From NCBI GenBank assembly GCA_030549175.1, contig JAUKUA010000009.1:496001-560000 (forward strand): a DNA stretch of 64,000 bases, in the 5' to 3' direction. How positions within the stretch are numbered: position 1 is the stretch's first letter; every line of letters starts with the position of its first letter. The notes beneath the pieces are model-generated. The model worked only from the letters and a program-made list of their open reading frames with translations. It did not search any database and was not told the DNA's origin. Of the stretch, positions 33,695 to 44,451 are shown one piece after another. This stretch comes from Lasiosphaeris hirsuta. Lineage: Eukaryota > Ascomycota > Sordariomycetes > Sordariales > Lasiosphaeriaceae. A program made the translations under genes and the position numbers.

Positions 33695-34737
33695 TATGGT
33701 TCTAGTTTGCATATACGCAGCACCGGTTTTGGAATCAGCGTAAGGTACCCCTACCACTACTTATTTCCTGCTGGCCTAGATACGGGAACGAAGCCTAGTA
33801 TCCTCTCTGTGCAGGCCAACTAGCGCCACTCTTGTTATCTCTCATTAGGACCAATGAGCTCCGGGATCGCCTCAGTTCTCGCTAGCCCTCGCTCGGCCCT
33901 CGCTCGGCCTTACAAAGCGGCGAGAGCACAGTTCTGTGGCAGAAAGGAGTAGTGCACGACCAGAATAAGCCTTCTGTGAGCTTAATTTTCTTTGTGGTCT
34001 TATTTGTATTTTTAGGTCTCAGCGTGCTGACTTCTCCAAGTCGGGCGATCCGGCCCGTCCCGCCGTAATATTGAGCTATGGACCGGGAACATTCTAACTT
34101 TCGCCTTATGTACAGTCATATCATTACTAGAGTGGAAATTGGAACGTCCGCGGCGCAAGCAACTAGTGCGGGCCAAGGTACATTCCACCATGCTCTTGAT
34201 TTCCCTCCTCTAGTTGTTGACTTGTCGAAACGCCGGCTCGTTGGACCTCCACATCCTCACGCTTACATTTTGTCACGTACTGATTCGACTTTCTCAAGTG
34301 GGTTTTGGTCTATTTTACCAAGCCGTGTTACCATGGGCCACACACATCATTCACAGCACAGGTCACTTCATCAATGCAGTCAGTTAAATTGCCCATCCAT
34401 TTCAATGGCTAAAGATGCCTGTGCTTTGCTGAATGAGTCTCGCTGAGGCTTGAAAAAGACTGAATACCTAGTTAGAGGTTGTAAAAATATACCCAAAAGA
34501 AAAACCTTCTAATCCGCTTTATATCAAGCGTGAACTATGAAGCTCTGAACAATGACATCCCTGACTAGCTACATCTCATAAATTCTGCCTTTAGTCATCA
34601 ATCGTACCCTCGGGCGCTGTCTATAAAGGAAATCGCCCTTAGTGATTCAGGTTGAACGTTATAAAAGAGGGAGAAAGGACTGGATATTCGGAATTTTCCA
34701 GAACACGACTACGCTTGGAATACTACATCAGAGCTTC
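33695..34737. other. Intergenic region right of the transposon
   Basis: Holds a short imperfect tandem repeat of CCCTCGCTCGG near 33880-33910. A 122-codon plus frame (34078-34446) has no motif or signal peptide. I see no second transposon end. Confidence 0.45.
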
Positions 34738-35985
34738 TCAGGCAAGACCCACGCAAGCAAAGTAGTCAGCAAACAACAAGGTACAGTCCAGGCGAGCGTT
34801 GGGATTCCAAGCTATAATTTGCTGGGCTGAAATGCGAAGCTTTGCGGCGATGCTAGTGCATGTCTCACCGCGCAGAACGTAGTAGAAGGTCTGGCAGTTG
34901 GCAACCATGTTGGGCTGGGGAGGTACGGGGGTGGCGATACCGTTGCGTGCGCCGGTTGGCGTGGCTGTTGAGGTCACTGGAGGTAGCGTTGTCGTTCTTG
35001 TTGCGATGCTTGTCGTGATGCTCGAAACAGTTATTGTCCGGTTGAGCGTGGCGGCGGCCGTGCTAGTCAAGGTCCTGTTTAAGGTGGCAGTTGTGGTTGC
35101 TGTTAGAGTCCTATTCAGCGTGGCAGTTGCAGTGGCTGTCAAGGTTCTGTTGAGCGCGGCGGTGGAAGTTGCTGTCAGGGTTCTGTTCAAAGTGGCTGTG
35201 GCAGTGGCCGTGAGGGTTCGGTTTGCGGTGGACAGTGCTGTCGTCGTCACGGTCCTATTCAGCGTGGCAGTTGCTGTGGTTGTCAAAGTTCTGTTGAAGG
35301 TGGCAGTGGAAGTTGCTGTTAGGGTTCTGTTTTGTGTAATTGCCGTTGTGGCCGTGAGGGTCCTGTTCAATGTGGCAGTTGAGGTTGCTGTCAGAGTCCT
35401 ATTCAGAGTCGCAGTAGCCGTGGTAGTGGCCGTTAGGGTTCGGTTGACGGTGGATAGTGCTGTCGTCGTTAGAGTCCTGTTCAGCGTAGCCGTTGTAATC
35501 GCAGTTGTTGTGGCTGTCGAAGTCCTATTAGCAGTGACTGTCGTTGCAATAGTGGCTGTGCTGATTCTTGTCGTAGAAACAGTGACGGTCTGCGTTGTAG
35601 GCCAGGCCGGTAGTGGGATCGGCGGTTTGCCTATAGCAATGCAAAACGACTGCTGCCCGGGAAGAGTCGTGCAGTCGACTGAGATGGAAGGGTTCTGATG
35701 GATACCGCGTCAGAACAACTTGCCTTTCGAAGGGGGAGGGAAGAAATTAAAGCGTACCCAGTTGTGAAATTCACTCAGAGAGACCTCTAGCTCCTTCTTT
35801 ATCCTGTCGCATGTCCAGTCTCCCGTGTTGTCAAGCCACCACGCGCAATACTTTGTGGTGTCCTTGTCATGGTGGTACTTGGGGATGTCATTGAACCTAT
35901 GTCGGGGGTCCAATGCCGCCGAAGCCGAGCGAGTCAACAAGAGACCGAAAGCGAGATTTGTAGCACCCAGCAGCATATTGGCCAC
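34738..35985 (-). CDS. Secreted protein with two LysM domains and a Thr/Asn repeat linker
   Basis: Exons 35985-35758 and 35694-34738 with a 63-nt intron; 394 aa. Signal peptide MANMLLGATNLAFGLLLTRSASA. A first LysM-type domain spans the intron (YCAWWLDNTGDWTCDRIKKELEVSLSEFHNW joined to NPSISVDCTTL...SFC). A second LysM closes the protein (FYYVLRGETCTSIAAKLRISAQQIIAWNP, then LDCTLLFADYFACVG). LysM domains bind chitin or peptidoglycan oligosaccharides. Secreted fungal LysM proteins can shield hyphae or sequester chitin fragments. Between the domains is a low-complexity linker of about 170 residues. It is built of 11-14-residue units (N-R-T-L-T-A-T-x-T-A-T-L), and nearly every unit offers an N-R-T glycosylation sequon. 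The repeat creates a long antisense open frame (34898-35698) that is an artefact. Confidence 0.87.
35029..35530 (-). repeat. Coding minisatellite in the LysM gene
   Basis: About 14 tandem units of 33-42 nt encoding variants of N-R-T-[LVIS]-T-x-T-x-T. Copy number is likely to vary between strains. Confidence 0.85.
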
Positions 35986-37027
35986 CGAAAGTAGAAATTA
36001 GTTGTGACTTGGTAACTTTTCTGGAAGCGGTACCTAATCAAACCGAATGTTTCACATGGGCAGCGGAAAACCGGCACCGGGAATGGGGAATAGGGCGCTG
36101 TTAATAAAGACTCTGAATCCGACTTCATCCTGGTGGTTGGTACACCATAGTCACGATGGCGGCGTGCAGAGCACGTAGTACAGCACCCAACCTCGGTGCA
36201 AGCATAGAATCTAGACCGCTGATGTGGACAGCAGTCTTGAAGGGTCCTTGATGGCTGGCGCCCGTCTCGACGTGCAGGTAATAATTGGATTGGTTATACC
36301 CGGGGGTCGATCGCTTACTGCGCGGCATCTTCTGATAAATGACGCTGGATATCTGCCGAGCCGCCCACCTGGGTTTGGAGGGGTCGGGTATCCCTTCGGC
36401 AGCTGCCGAGCCGCCCACCAGAAAGAAATACAGGGCTGGCAATAAGTTCCCTAGATCTTGTCCCAGCGCTGAGGGAGCCCGAATGGTCTAGAAATTCAGC
36501 TCTTAGAGGGCTATACCTCAGCTCGCCTCAGTTGAAAACCAGCCACTACATTTTTTGGGACTCAGCTTGGCATTGCAGCGGTGACGCTCGGCATTTGGAG
36601 AAAGTATTGATTTTGTGGTATAATACATGGTACTAGCTTCCTTCCCTTCGGCCCATCAGGACGACAGAAAGCAAGTGCCGACTCACCCACCCCCCGTCAG
36701 CCCTTCTCAAACTCCTACAAACGGCTCTTGCAAAGTTCGAGGCAGCATTGTTATAGTACTTGCGGTATACCATGCATTTTGTAAGGTGGTTACCTAATCG
36801 CATTGGTAGATCCCTGTCAGACTCTGCCATTCTGATTTTCAAATTACAAACGTGTAAGAAACATTAATGTACAGGTAGCTAGGTACTACTGACTATGAAA
36901 CTTCTGAAGCTTCTATATCTCTAATGATATTGTTCATCTTTGTTGCAGTCTAAATAAATAAAGCGCCTTCAATGCTCATCATGTCCTCGCGCCTTGATGC
37001 ATAAAAAAGACATTTTGGATAACCCTT
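35986..37027. other. Intergenic region
   Basis: Lies between two minus-strand genes. Contains two direct copies of CTGCCGAGCCGCCCACC about 50 nt apart (near 36354 and 36403). A 105-codon minus frame across them lacks motifs. No gene is supported. Confidence 0.45.
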
Positions 37028-38577
37028 TCAAACTACTGCAAGAACCCTATTATTTAGCAACAGCCGTGACATCGTCACAAGAGCGGCTCCGGTAAGAAGT
37101 GTGGCACCTGTAAACATGGCTAGGGCGGTGTAGCCGTATTTGCCCAAGAGAGCACCACCGATTGGAGCACCCACCAACGTCCTGTTACATCACGTTAGCA
37201 ACTCTAGGCTTCCTTATTAGTGTCCATTGGGACTTACGTAACTGCCACCAATCCCATAAATAGTCCCATGGCTGTACCCTGGGTTTGGTAGGTTGCAATC
37301 TTGCCAACGCATGCAGCTTGAAGAGCAATGATGGCCTATTCAAAGTCAGTTTGACCTGACACTCGGGTTACTGAGAACAATCCCCAAATCTTACCCCCGA
37401 AGAGAAGCCGTACGCGAGGGACCACCAAATCAGCCCGGCGAGACTGGTGGTGGAGGTCCAACAGAAGCCAGTGACGGCTGATGCAACTAGTGCGAGCAGA
37501 CAGAGGTTGAAGTGGCCATATCGGTCCGCGAGGTATCCCGGAAGGACCCGACCCAGCAGGGAAGCGGCATTCACGATCGAGACGAGGTAGAAAGACATAT
37601 CGGTGCTCACCCCTCGTGCGGTTGCATAGGACGAAATGAAGAAAATGGGGAGAAAGAGACCCAGATACCCAAATCCGAATCCGAGAGCTAACAGGAGAAA
37701 GATTTTGTTCTTCAGGATGGAAATATCGACTCGTCGAGATTTCTCGTCCTCGAGGGGGGCGGAGAGAGGTGAGGCCGATTCCTCGCTACTCTCTGACGTG
37801 CTGGTAGCCAGTGACTCAGATGGCTGTGGTCGCTCAACAACCGTGACGCACAAGATGGCCAACAGTGGCAACATGGTAAAGCCGATGATGCGCATCACCC
37901 AACCGAACCCGAGGTTGCTGCCGTTCAAAAGACGCTCAAGCATGACGGGCCACACCACTCCGCCCACCGATGAGCCTCCCACAACCACGCCCAGGGCGAG
38001 GCCGCGGTTGTTGGGGAGCAGGCGGGAGACGACGGCAATCGGCGGCCATGTCAAAAGGGCCATGCTGGGCCCAAGAAGCATTGCCTGGGCGAGGAAGAAC
38101 TGGTAGTACTCGGTGCAAAGTGAGGTCATAAAGACGGCAAGAAGAGTCCCAAGAGCGCCTATGATGAGCAAGGCCTGGAAGGTAGCTCACATGTCAGCAG
38201 AGTGGATTGGAAGATTGGCTCAGCTTAGCTGGGTACGGTACTGGTACGTACCGTTGGTCCAATGCGATCAACAAGGATGCCGGTTATCGGCGCCACGGCG
38301 TAGACCAGAAAGATTGAAACAGACCCGATCCATGATATTTGTGACTCTGACATGTCCTGGAGAATATTCTCCTTGTAGTACTGTTGGAACACGCCAAATG
38401 CATTCATGAACCCAACACTACAGAAGAGAGCGAGCGATCCTCCCAGTACGGCGAGGCCGGCGTGTAGACTGTGTGAAAACCGAGTTAGCTCTTTGTGACT
38501 CTCGAGTTGGGTATAGTGTTTGGTGGAATGGTATACCTCATTCCGCCCTGGTCTGGTTTCGGTATTGTGGTGACCAT
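37028..38577 (-). CDS. MFS transporter, monocarboxylate-permease type
   Basis: Five exons: 38577-38537, 38468-38252, 38174-37395, 37335-37238 and 37181-37028; 429 aa. Every intron is 56-77 nt GT-AG and all phases match. The protein has about 12 membrane segments split by a Ser/Glu-rich central loop (SESLATSTSESSEESA). It shows the fungal MCT-like pattern: P-D-Q-G-G-M start, FMNAFGVFQQYY, SWIGSVSIFL, DRIGPT, and LLGRVLPGYLADRYG in the second half. Relatives move monocarboxylates or small organic molecules across the plasma membrane. The gene is divergent from the Zn2Cys6 regulator at 39019, and the 441-nt shared promoter carries three CGG-N5-CCG sites. Joint control is therefore likely. Confidence 0.9.
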
Positions 38578-38781
38578 CTCCCCAGTGGTGCGTGCTCGCG
38601 GGTGCCGGGTGCCGGGTGCTTCACCTTGGAGATAAATCTTTCCTCAAATCTGAATTGACAAATTTTCAAGTCATCATTATGTTTACCGGGAGCCGCGAAT
38701 TGCCTCGTAATAATACTCTGTGGAAGGATTGCCATCTGCTTCAGGAGAAAGTGGAATGTGTATATACCCTCGGGGTTAAAC

Positions 38782-38792
38782 CGGATTATCCG
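38782..38792. promoter_or_regulatory. CGG-N5-CCG site 1
   Basis: CGGATTATCCG, a near-perfect palindrome of the type bound by Zn2Cys6 dimers. Confidence 0.7.
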
Positions 38793-38849
38793 CGGAGTAC
38801 AGCTGGATGCCCCTCCCACTCCCTCTTTTGTCAGCTTTGCCAAGCCCCG

Positions 38850-38860
38850 CGGATCATCCG
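38850..38860. promoter_or_regulatory. CGG-N5-CCG site 2
   Basis: CGGATCATCCG, differing from site 1 only in the middle base of the spacer. Confidence 0.7.
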
Positions 38861-38942
38861 AGCTCAATCTGCATGATCGCCGCAGCCATCTCTCCAGGCC
38901 CAACCTCTCACTCATTCCACTCACTCCCTCCACTCACTCCCA

Positions 38943-38953
38943 CGGATTATCCG
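38943..38953. promoter_or_regulatory. CGG-N5-CCG site 3
   Basis: CGGATTATCCG, identical to site 1, 66 nt before the regulator's ATG. Confidence 0.7.
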
Positions 38954-39018
38954 GTCCGACGTTCTCCACGACCATTTGCTCCGCGAATGGCGTCGTGATC
39001 GATGACGCGGCTTAGGCC

Positions 39019-41500
39019 ATGAAGCGAAAGCTCTCGTCGTCTGTAAGAGAGCCCGAGCCCGAGAATCAGCAAATCTCGGGCTCAGAGCCCCCTACCCCTC
39101 GCTCACTTGGCCCCGACCTCGCAAAAAATGGCCGTGACGGTCGGCGGAGACAGCCACAAACATCATGCGACTTTTGCAGGCTCAAGAAACTCAAGTGCGA
39201 CCAAGCATGGCCGTGCTCCAGCTGTGCGTCCCGTGGGAAGCCATGTCAAGGCCGACCAAGCTTGGCCCTGGGCAGCTCACCGGCATCGACGCCCCATCAA
39301 CTGCAAGAACACTCCCCGCAACCCGAGCTTGTTGCTCTTTCTGCTAACAAATTCCAAGTCCGGACAATTCCGACATTCTTTCGAGGCTCCGCAGACTTGA
39401 AGAAGCCGTCTTTGCGGGCCAAAGTGCGCAATCTCCCAAACTTGAACGACAAGATGCAACCCAAGATGGCCCGGCCTCCTTCAAGAGAACAAAAAGTGAC
39501 TCTCTGCGTCGCAATCACGATTCTGCAGAAGCTGATTGGTGCTTGTACACATACACAGGCAACTCTTTGGTGATTTCCCATTTCCCATTTCCCATCCAGG
39601 CTGGGCATTGCTAAAAGGATTCGCCCCCAGGCATCAGACGCCCATGACAGGATTATTCTGAGATTTTCTGGCGAAACATACCCGCACGCACTCTCCATCA
39701 ACCAGGGGCAGGAGGCAGCATCACAGCGGTGTATGTGGCTGCCAAGCAAGGATGATGCTCTCACCTTCTACGAGTACTACCTCGACACAGCGCATTGCTT
39801 CACGCGCATCATCCACCCGCCGGCAACACGGGCACTAATCACCAATTTCTACGCGCAACCGGTCCATGAACGCGATCAGAAGCCCAGCATAGGGACTGCG
39901 GCGCTGGTCCTCAGCATATCGGCCACGGCGGCTTTCTTTTGGAATGAGATTAGTAGCCACTACCAGTTCAGGTCCGAAAAGGATGCTCTGCACCGCTCAC
40001 GCACGTGGTTGAAAGCGACATGGGACATTTTGGACCAGTCGCGTCAGGCATCCTTAAGCTCGCTCGAGACCGTTCAGGCGAGCATCGTCTTGGCCGACCT
40101 TATCTACCACACAGAAGGATGCTCTGCCCGCTTCCACCATCTCCAAAACTATGCACTGGCTGCTGCTCGCGGACTTCACTTGCATTTGATTGACGTTCAA
40201 CCGCCCCCGTCTAACGGCAGCCTCGCTCAGGAGATGAAAAGAAGAGTCTGGTGGTACCTTGTTTCAACCGACTGGTATGTGATCCTTTGTGCTACTTCGC
40301 TACCGACCTTGGTACCTAGCTTCGTGCCTGGCTGACAACTTGGATTATTATCCCAGGCTCCTTGGACTGATGGGGAAGCCGTTGGACAGGACGTACACCG
40401 TTCACCCCCATCACATGAAAGTCGAGCTGCCTCGCAATCTGAACGACGGCGACTTACCCAGCACTGGAGATCGCCTTCCACCGGGCTTACCGCTGGATAG
40501 GCTAACTGATATGACGTATATTCTGTTGCGTATACGCCTCGCAGAGCTGTGCCGCAAGGTGGTCGACATGCTCCCGCTGGGGGCTGGCGATGTCGACAAT
40601 CTCCCCTACGAGCAGATCTTGAATCTCAACCGACTTTTTGACCATGTGCAGGCCAGTCTCCCCGCCGAGTTTGCCCTCGGTTCCACTGTTCGGTTGGGCG
40701 CATCAGCAAGCCTGCAGCGCCAGATTGTTCAGCTTTGCATCCAGGCTCGCCGAGCTCGCCTTCTTCGCCCCTTTCTCCAGGTGGGCTTGGCGGACTCGGA
40801 CCCCCGCTTCAGGCAATTCCGGTCGCTCTGTGTCGGCTCTGCTCGAACCGTCTTGGACATTGCGTCGACCGCGCTACGGGGCTCGCTTGAAGATTCCAGC
40901 GTCTTGGGGTCGCTGCAGGCGAGAAACCCCCGCCACACCCGCCCACACCGCATTGGCACCGTCATGAACCATCTGTTCATGGCCTGTGTTGTCCTCGTCA
41001 CCGATCCTGCCTTGGCTGTCCGTAATGGAAGCAGCCAACCGGACCCCGAGGCCGAGACCCGTCGCGCTGAGCTGGCTGCGGCCTGCCGCCTGCTGGAACT
41101 AGTCGGGGAGGAATCAGCCATGGCCGCAAACCTGGTGCAAAACCTGGTCAGGGTCCTCAGAAGACACCGCGTGCATGGAGTGTCTCGAGAGTCAGAAAAC
41201 GAGCCAGCTCTGGATGTACCCCCCACCTCATCCCTCGTTCCTTACGAGAATGTGTCTTCTGCCCCCACTCTTGTCCCTGAGCAGCCGTCACATGAACGCA
41301 GTGAAATGGGCTTTGGAGATGTACTACCGGTCGAAGGGGTCCCTGATTCGGGTCTCTCAAACTGGGGCTATTTCGGCGGGACTAGCTCGCCGGGGCTGTA
41401 TGATTGCACTCTATGGGATGACCTCCTAGGTACTGCCTCCATGGGCGGCGGATGGGACCAGCTATGCGCCGATCTTGACGCCCTGGCCAGTTCTGTGTAG
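39019..41500 (+). CDS. Zn2Cys6 transcription factor (copy A)
   Basis: Exons 39019-39302, 39359-39569, 39631-40274 and 40357-41500; 760 aa. The zinc cluster is Cys 50, 53, 60, 66, 69 and 76 (C-x2-C-x6-C-x5-C-x2-C-x6-C). It is followed by a coiled-coil element (ILSRLRRLEEAVF) and the fungal transcription-factor homology region (LADLIYHTEGCSARFHHLQ, MKRRVWWYLVSTDW, THPHHMKV-like segment). The first intron is unusual. The frame with the coiled coil is reached only by a 56-nt intron with a GC donor (GCAAGA at 39303), a perfect TGCTAAC branch point and an AAG acceptor. The second intron has a weak GTGATT donor. The gene probably controls the divergent transporter, itself and perhaps the neighbouring oxidative genes. 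Confidence 0.88.
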
Positions 41501-42094
41501 GATTGGGGCTAAAGCACCAAATTGGTCATCAATGGAATTACGTTCAGTATAAAGCTTGAATCTCTACAATAATACACTGGCACGGAAGTCGAGTTGGCGA
41601 GCATCGGGTTTGTGCAAAGCCGCAATATACGATAGCCTGCGCAGCTTCAAGTACATATCCCAAACAGCAGATACATACACTCCAACAAGCTGTCCTTTCC
41701 CTACTACTTGACGTACATATCCAGCGCCAATTACAAGTGGCGGACTGTCTTATCGCCGTGCGGGGTTGTCCTTCGAAGCAATACCCAGCTCCGGAGCGTG
41801 CGGCAATTAGCCATGGATGTCGATTCGCTCCCCTTTTGCATCACTAGTTTATGCATGCAGTGTGGATGATAGGCCGGGGAACAACGGACATGGCCGGGGT
41901 CCCCCATCCTACTACCTAATGATAAAGAGATGTGGTTCTCACCTACATTACCGTGTCACATAGCGAATATTGTGGGAGTGTAAACTTACACTCGACTACC
42001 ATACCACTACTCTAACGTCGTCAAACCCTTCAAGTCAATCAGCAATATCGCGTATCCAGCACCATCTCTACCGTAAGGGCCACGCTACGCAAAC
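41501..42094. other. Intergenic region / P450 promoter
   Basis: No CGG-N5-CCG copy is seen here. One CGG-N6-CCG (CGGACATGGCCG near 41886) is present. No gene. Confidence 0.5.
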
Positions 42095-43833
42095 ATGGCC
42101 TCCATAGCAAAGTCGCTAGTAGGACCACTTTCCGAACTGGCGGGGTCGAGCAATAATGTTACCGCTATTGGTATTGGAGTTGCTACTGCCTTGCTGCTCT
42201 TAGCATTGTACTTTGCTATGAGCACCCAGTCCAACGACCCTCCATCTCTTGGGGAAACCATCCCCTTCCTATCAAATTCGCTTCAGATGGCAAGTGACTC
42301 AAAGGCCTTTTGGGCTCGCGCACTGTAGGTCAAGCGATAGAAGTTTAGCTCCAGTCGAGTATCTGACGCCGCTTTCCAAACAATAGAAGAAAAATGCAAA
42401 AGTTGGACAGCGAAATCCTGCGCTTTCGTCTCGCCGGACGTCGCGCCTTCCTCGTGACGGGGGAGACCAAAACAAACCCCCTTTTCCGCACAAACGCAGG
42501 CTTCTCGTCGGATTACTACCTGAACCTCCTCGTCGATGTCATGTTCGGGCCGACCAAGAGGGACCTGGCCCGGTTCGTTGCTGATGTTTCCGGCCGTGGC
42601 AAAATTCCCCTACCGGGGACCGAGCAGATTGCAGAAAAGGACCGTCTTTGGACAGGCTGGCATTCTATTTTCGCCGACAACCTCTCCCGCACAAAACCGA
42701 CCAATGAATTGGGCGCCCGATTCTTTTCTAATTTTGCGACAAGAATTGATAATCTCTTTCATCCAGGGGACTGGCACACCATTCAGGTGGCGGATTTTCT
42801 TCACCGCCACCAAACCGAATGCGCTGCAAAGGCCCTCAATGGAACTCGGGTATTCGAAGAAAATCCAGATTATTTCGAGCTTCTGGACGCGTTTGAGTTG
42901 GCAATCATGCCTATTGCCTTTGGACCGCCTAAGTGGCTAAATCCAAAGCCATACCGGGCGCGAGCCAGGTTCCTAGCCATGAACCACAAGTATATGGAGG
43001 GAGCACTGAAGAGATACGACTGGGGCAGCCCCGAAGCCTCAAGTCCTTGGGAACCAGTCTTTGGGTCACCGCTGACCAGGTCGCTGGTCCGGTGGGGACT
43101 CGATGTGGGACTGGACACGCAAACAATTGCAGGCATATTTGGAATCCAGGTTTCGAATCAAAACGCCAATTCCGTGCCGGCATCTGCCTGGGCAATCATG
43201 AACTCCCTTGTCTCTCCCGACACCGAGCTACTTGGCAAACTCCGCCAAGAAGCCACTGCCGCTACCATGCTAGACCCCGACACTGGAACGAGGACATTTG
43301 ATATTCAAAAGTTGGTGGCGATGCCTTGGCTGCAGGCTGTGTATACCGAGACCCTGCGGCTTCGGCTTGCGTTTAGCGTCACTCGCGACGCCGTACACGA
43401 CACGGAAATCGATGGGTTTAGAATCCCCAAAGGGTCCATGGTCCAGGCCCCTATTCCCATTGCCCATTACAGTGCTGTTTGGAATGTTGAAGGCCATGGC
43501 ACTGATGAGTTTTGGCCGCGAAGACATCTGACGACTGTCGAGACGACCAGTGATAGCGGGGAGGTGTATTTCAGGGAGGAATTCGGCATTGGGAGTCGGA
43601 GTGCTTACTTCTTCCCTTATGGTGGTGGCATCAACATATGCCCAGGGAGGTTCTTTGCGAAGCAAGAGATCATTGGGACGATTGCCCTATTTGTCGCTCA
43701 GTTTGAGGCTGAGGTTGTCGGATGGGTAATGCACGACGGCTCGCCGTCGGACCGGGAAGCTCGGAATGGTGCAGGCATGGCCTTGTCCCAGCCGGATCGA
43801 GACTTGAAGATCCGAGTCAAGAGGATTTGGTAA
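42095..43833 (+). CDS. Cytochrome P450 with non-canonical I-helix
   Basis: Exons 42095-42324 and 42387-43833 with a 62-nt intron; 558 aa. It has an N-terminal membrane anchor (IGVATALLLLALYFAM) and the entry FLSNSLQMASDSKAFWARA. The E-x-x-R motif is in YTETLRLRL and the heme loop is FPYGGGINICPGRFFAKQE with the axial Cys. The region matching the I-helix reads NQNANSVPASAW. It lacks the usual A-G-x-D/E-T-T and therefore the oxygen-activating Thr. This and the G-G-G-x-x-x-C-P-G-R-x-F heme loop resemble the CYP7/CYP8-type clan, whose members include isomerase-type enzymes. So it may catalyse rearrangement rather than simple hydroxylation; substrate unknown. It follows the Zn2Cys6 regulator in the same direction. 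Confidence 0.9.
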
Positions 43834-44451
43834 GTTGATAGTACAAAGTGGGACTAATATTGGTAGATTGTGGGCCACGCTAGTTTCTTCGTCATTTGGC
43901 ATTGCTGTCATCAATCAACGAGTTGGGGTGGCATCGTTTCTCAAGGAGCATATGAAGGGCTGGGAACTTCCGAGACAAGAAATATAGAGGCCACTGAAGT
44001 GGATAATCTGCTCTCCATCAATCCGCCCGGTTGTTTTGTATATCTCTACCTATCTGGCGTTGTAGCCACTTTCTTGGATAACACTTTCATTCAACCCCTA
44101 AGGACAAGTCAGAGACGTGACAGAGTTTAGAGACGAAAAACATTGAAAAGAAGAATATTACATTCAGAATTTCACGAGTCTCAGCTACCCGTGGGCTACC
44201 ATCCTCTTCAATGCGCATTGGGGATACGGGAGCGATGTTCTTGTCTGAGGGAGGTATGGGTCTCCGTTCCGGAATAACTCTGCTCCCAGCGACTATTGCA
44301 CGCCAGCCCCGATTATCACTATTTGAAGCGGCCATTTGCCAAGCTGCTAGGTATTGCGGTTCAGACGAAGGAAACCTAATTTCGGTCATCTATATAACCA
44401 TGGCGTCACCCGGAATAGAGTGCAACCCTATAACATAGTTAACGGGACTGG
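43834..44451. other. Intergenic region between convergent genes
   Basis: No supported gene. Short frames on both strands lack motifs. The true last exon of the DUF1996 gene may extend a few codons into this region. Confidence 0.45.

Larger units (their letters stand above)
38578..39018. promoter_or_regulatory. Divergent promoter between transporter and Zn2Cys6 regulator
   Basis: 441 nt with three inverted-repeat CGG-N5-CCG sites, annotated separately. The pyrimidine-rich stretch before 39019 fits a fungal core promoter. Confidence 0.7.

Noticed and set aside
34078..34446. 122-codon plus-strand frame right of the transposon
   Set aside because: Composition and lack of any motif suggest chance.
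34898..35698. 267-codon plus-strand frame of Val/Ala/Leu repeats
   Set aside because: It is the antisense of the LysM gene's minisatellite. The sense strand has a signal peptide, an intron with correct phase and two LysM domains.
36125..36442. 105-codon minus frame over two CTGCCGAGCCGCCCACC repeats
   Set aside because: No domain, and the repeat itself explains part of the open frame.
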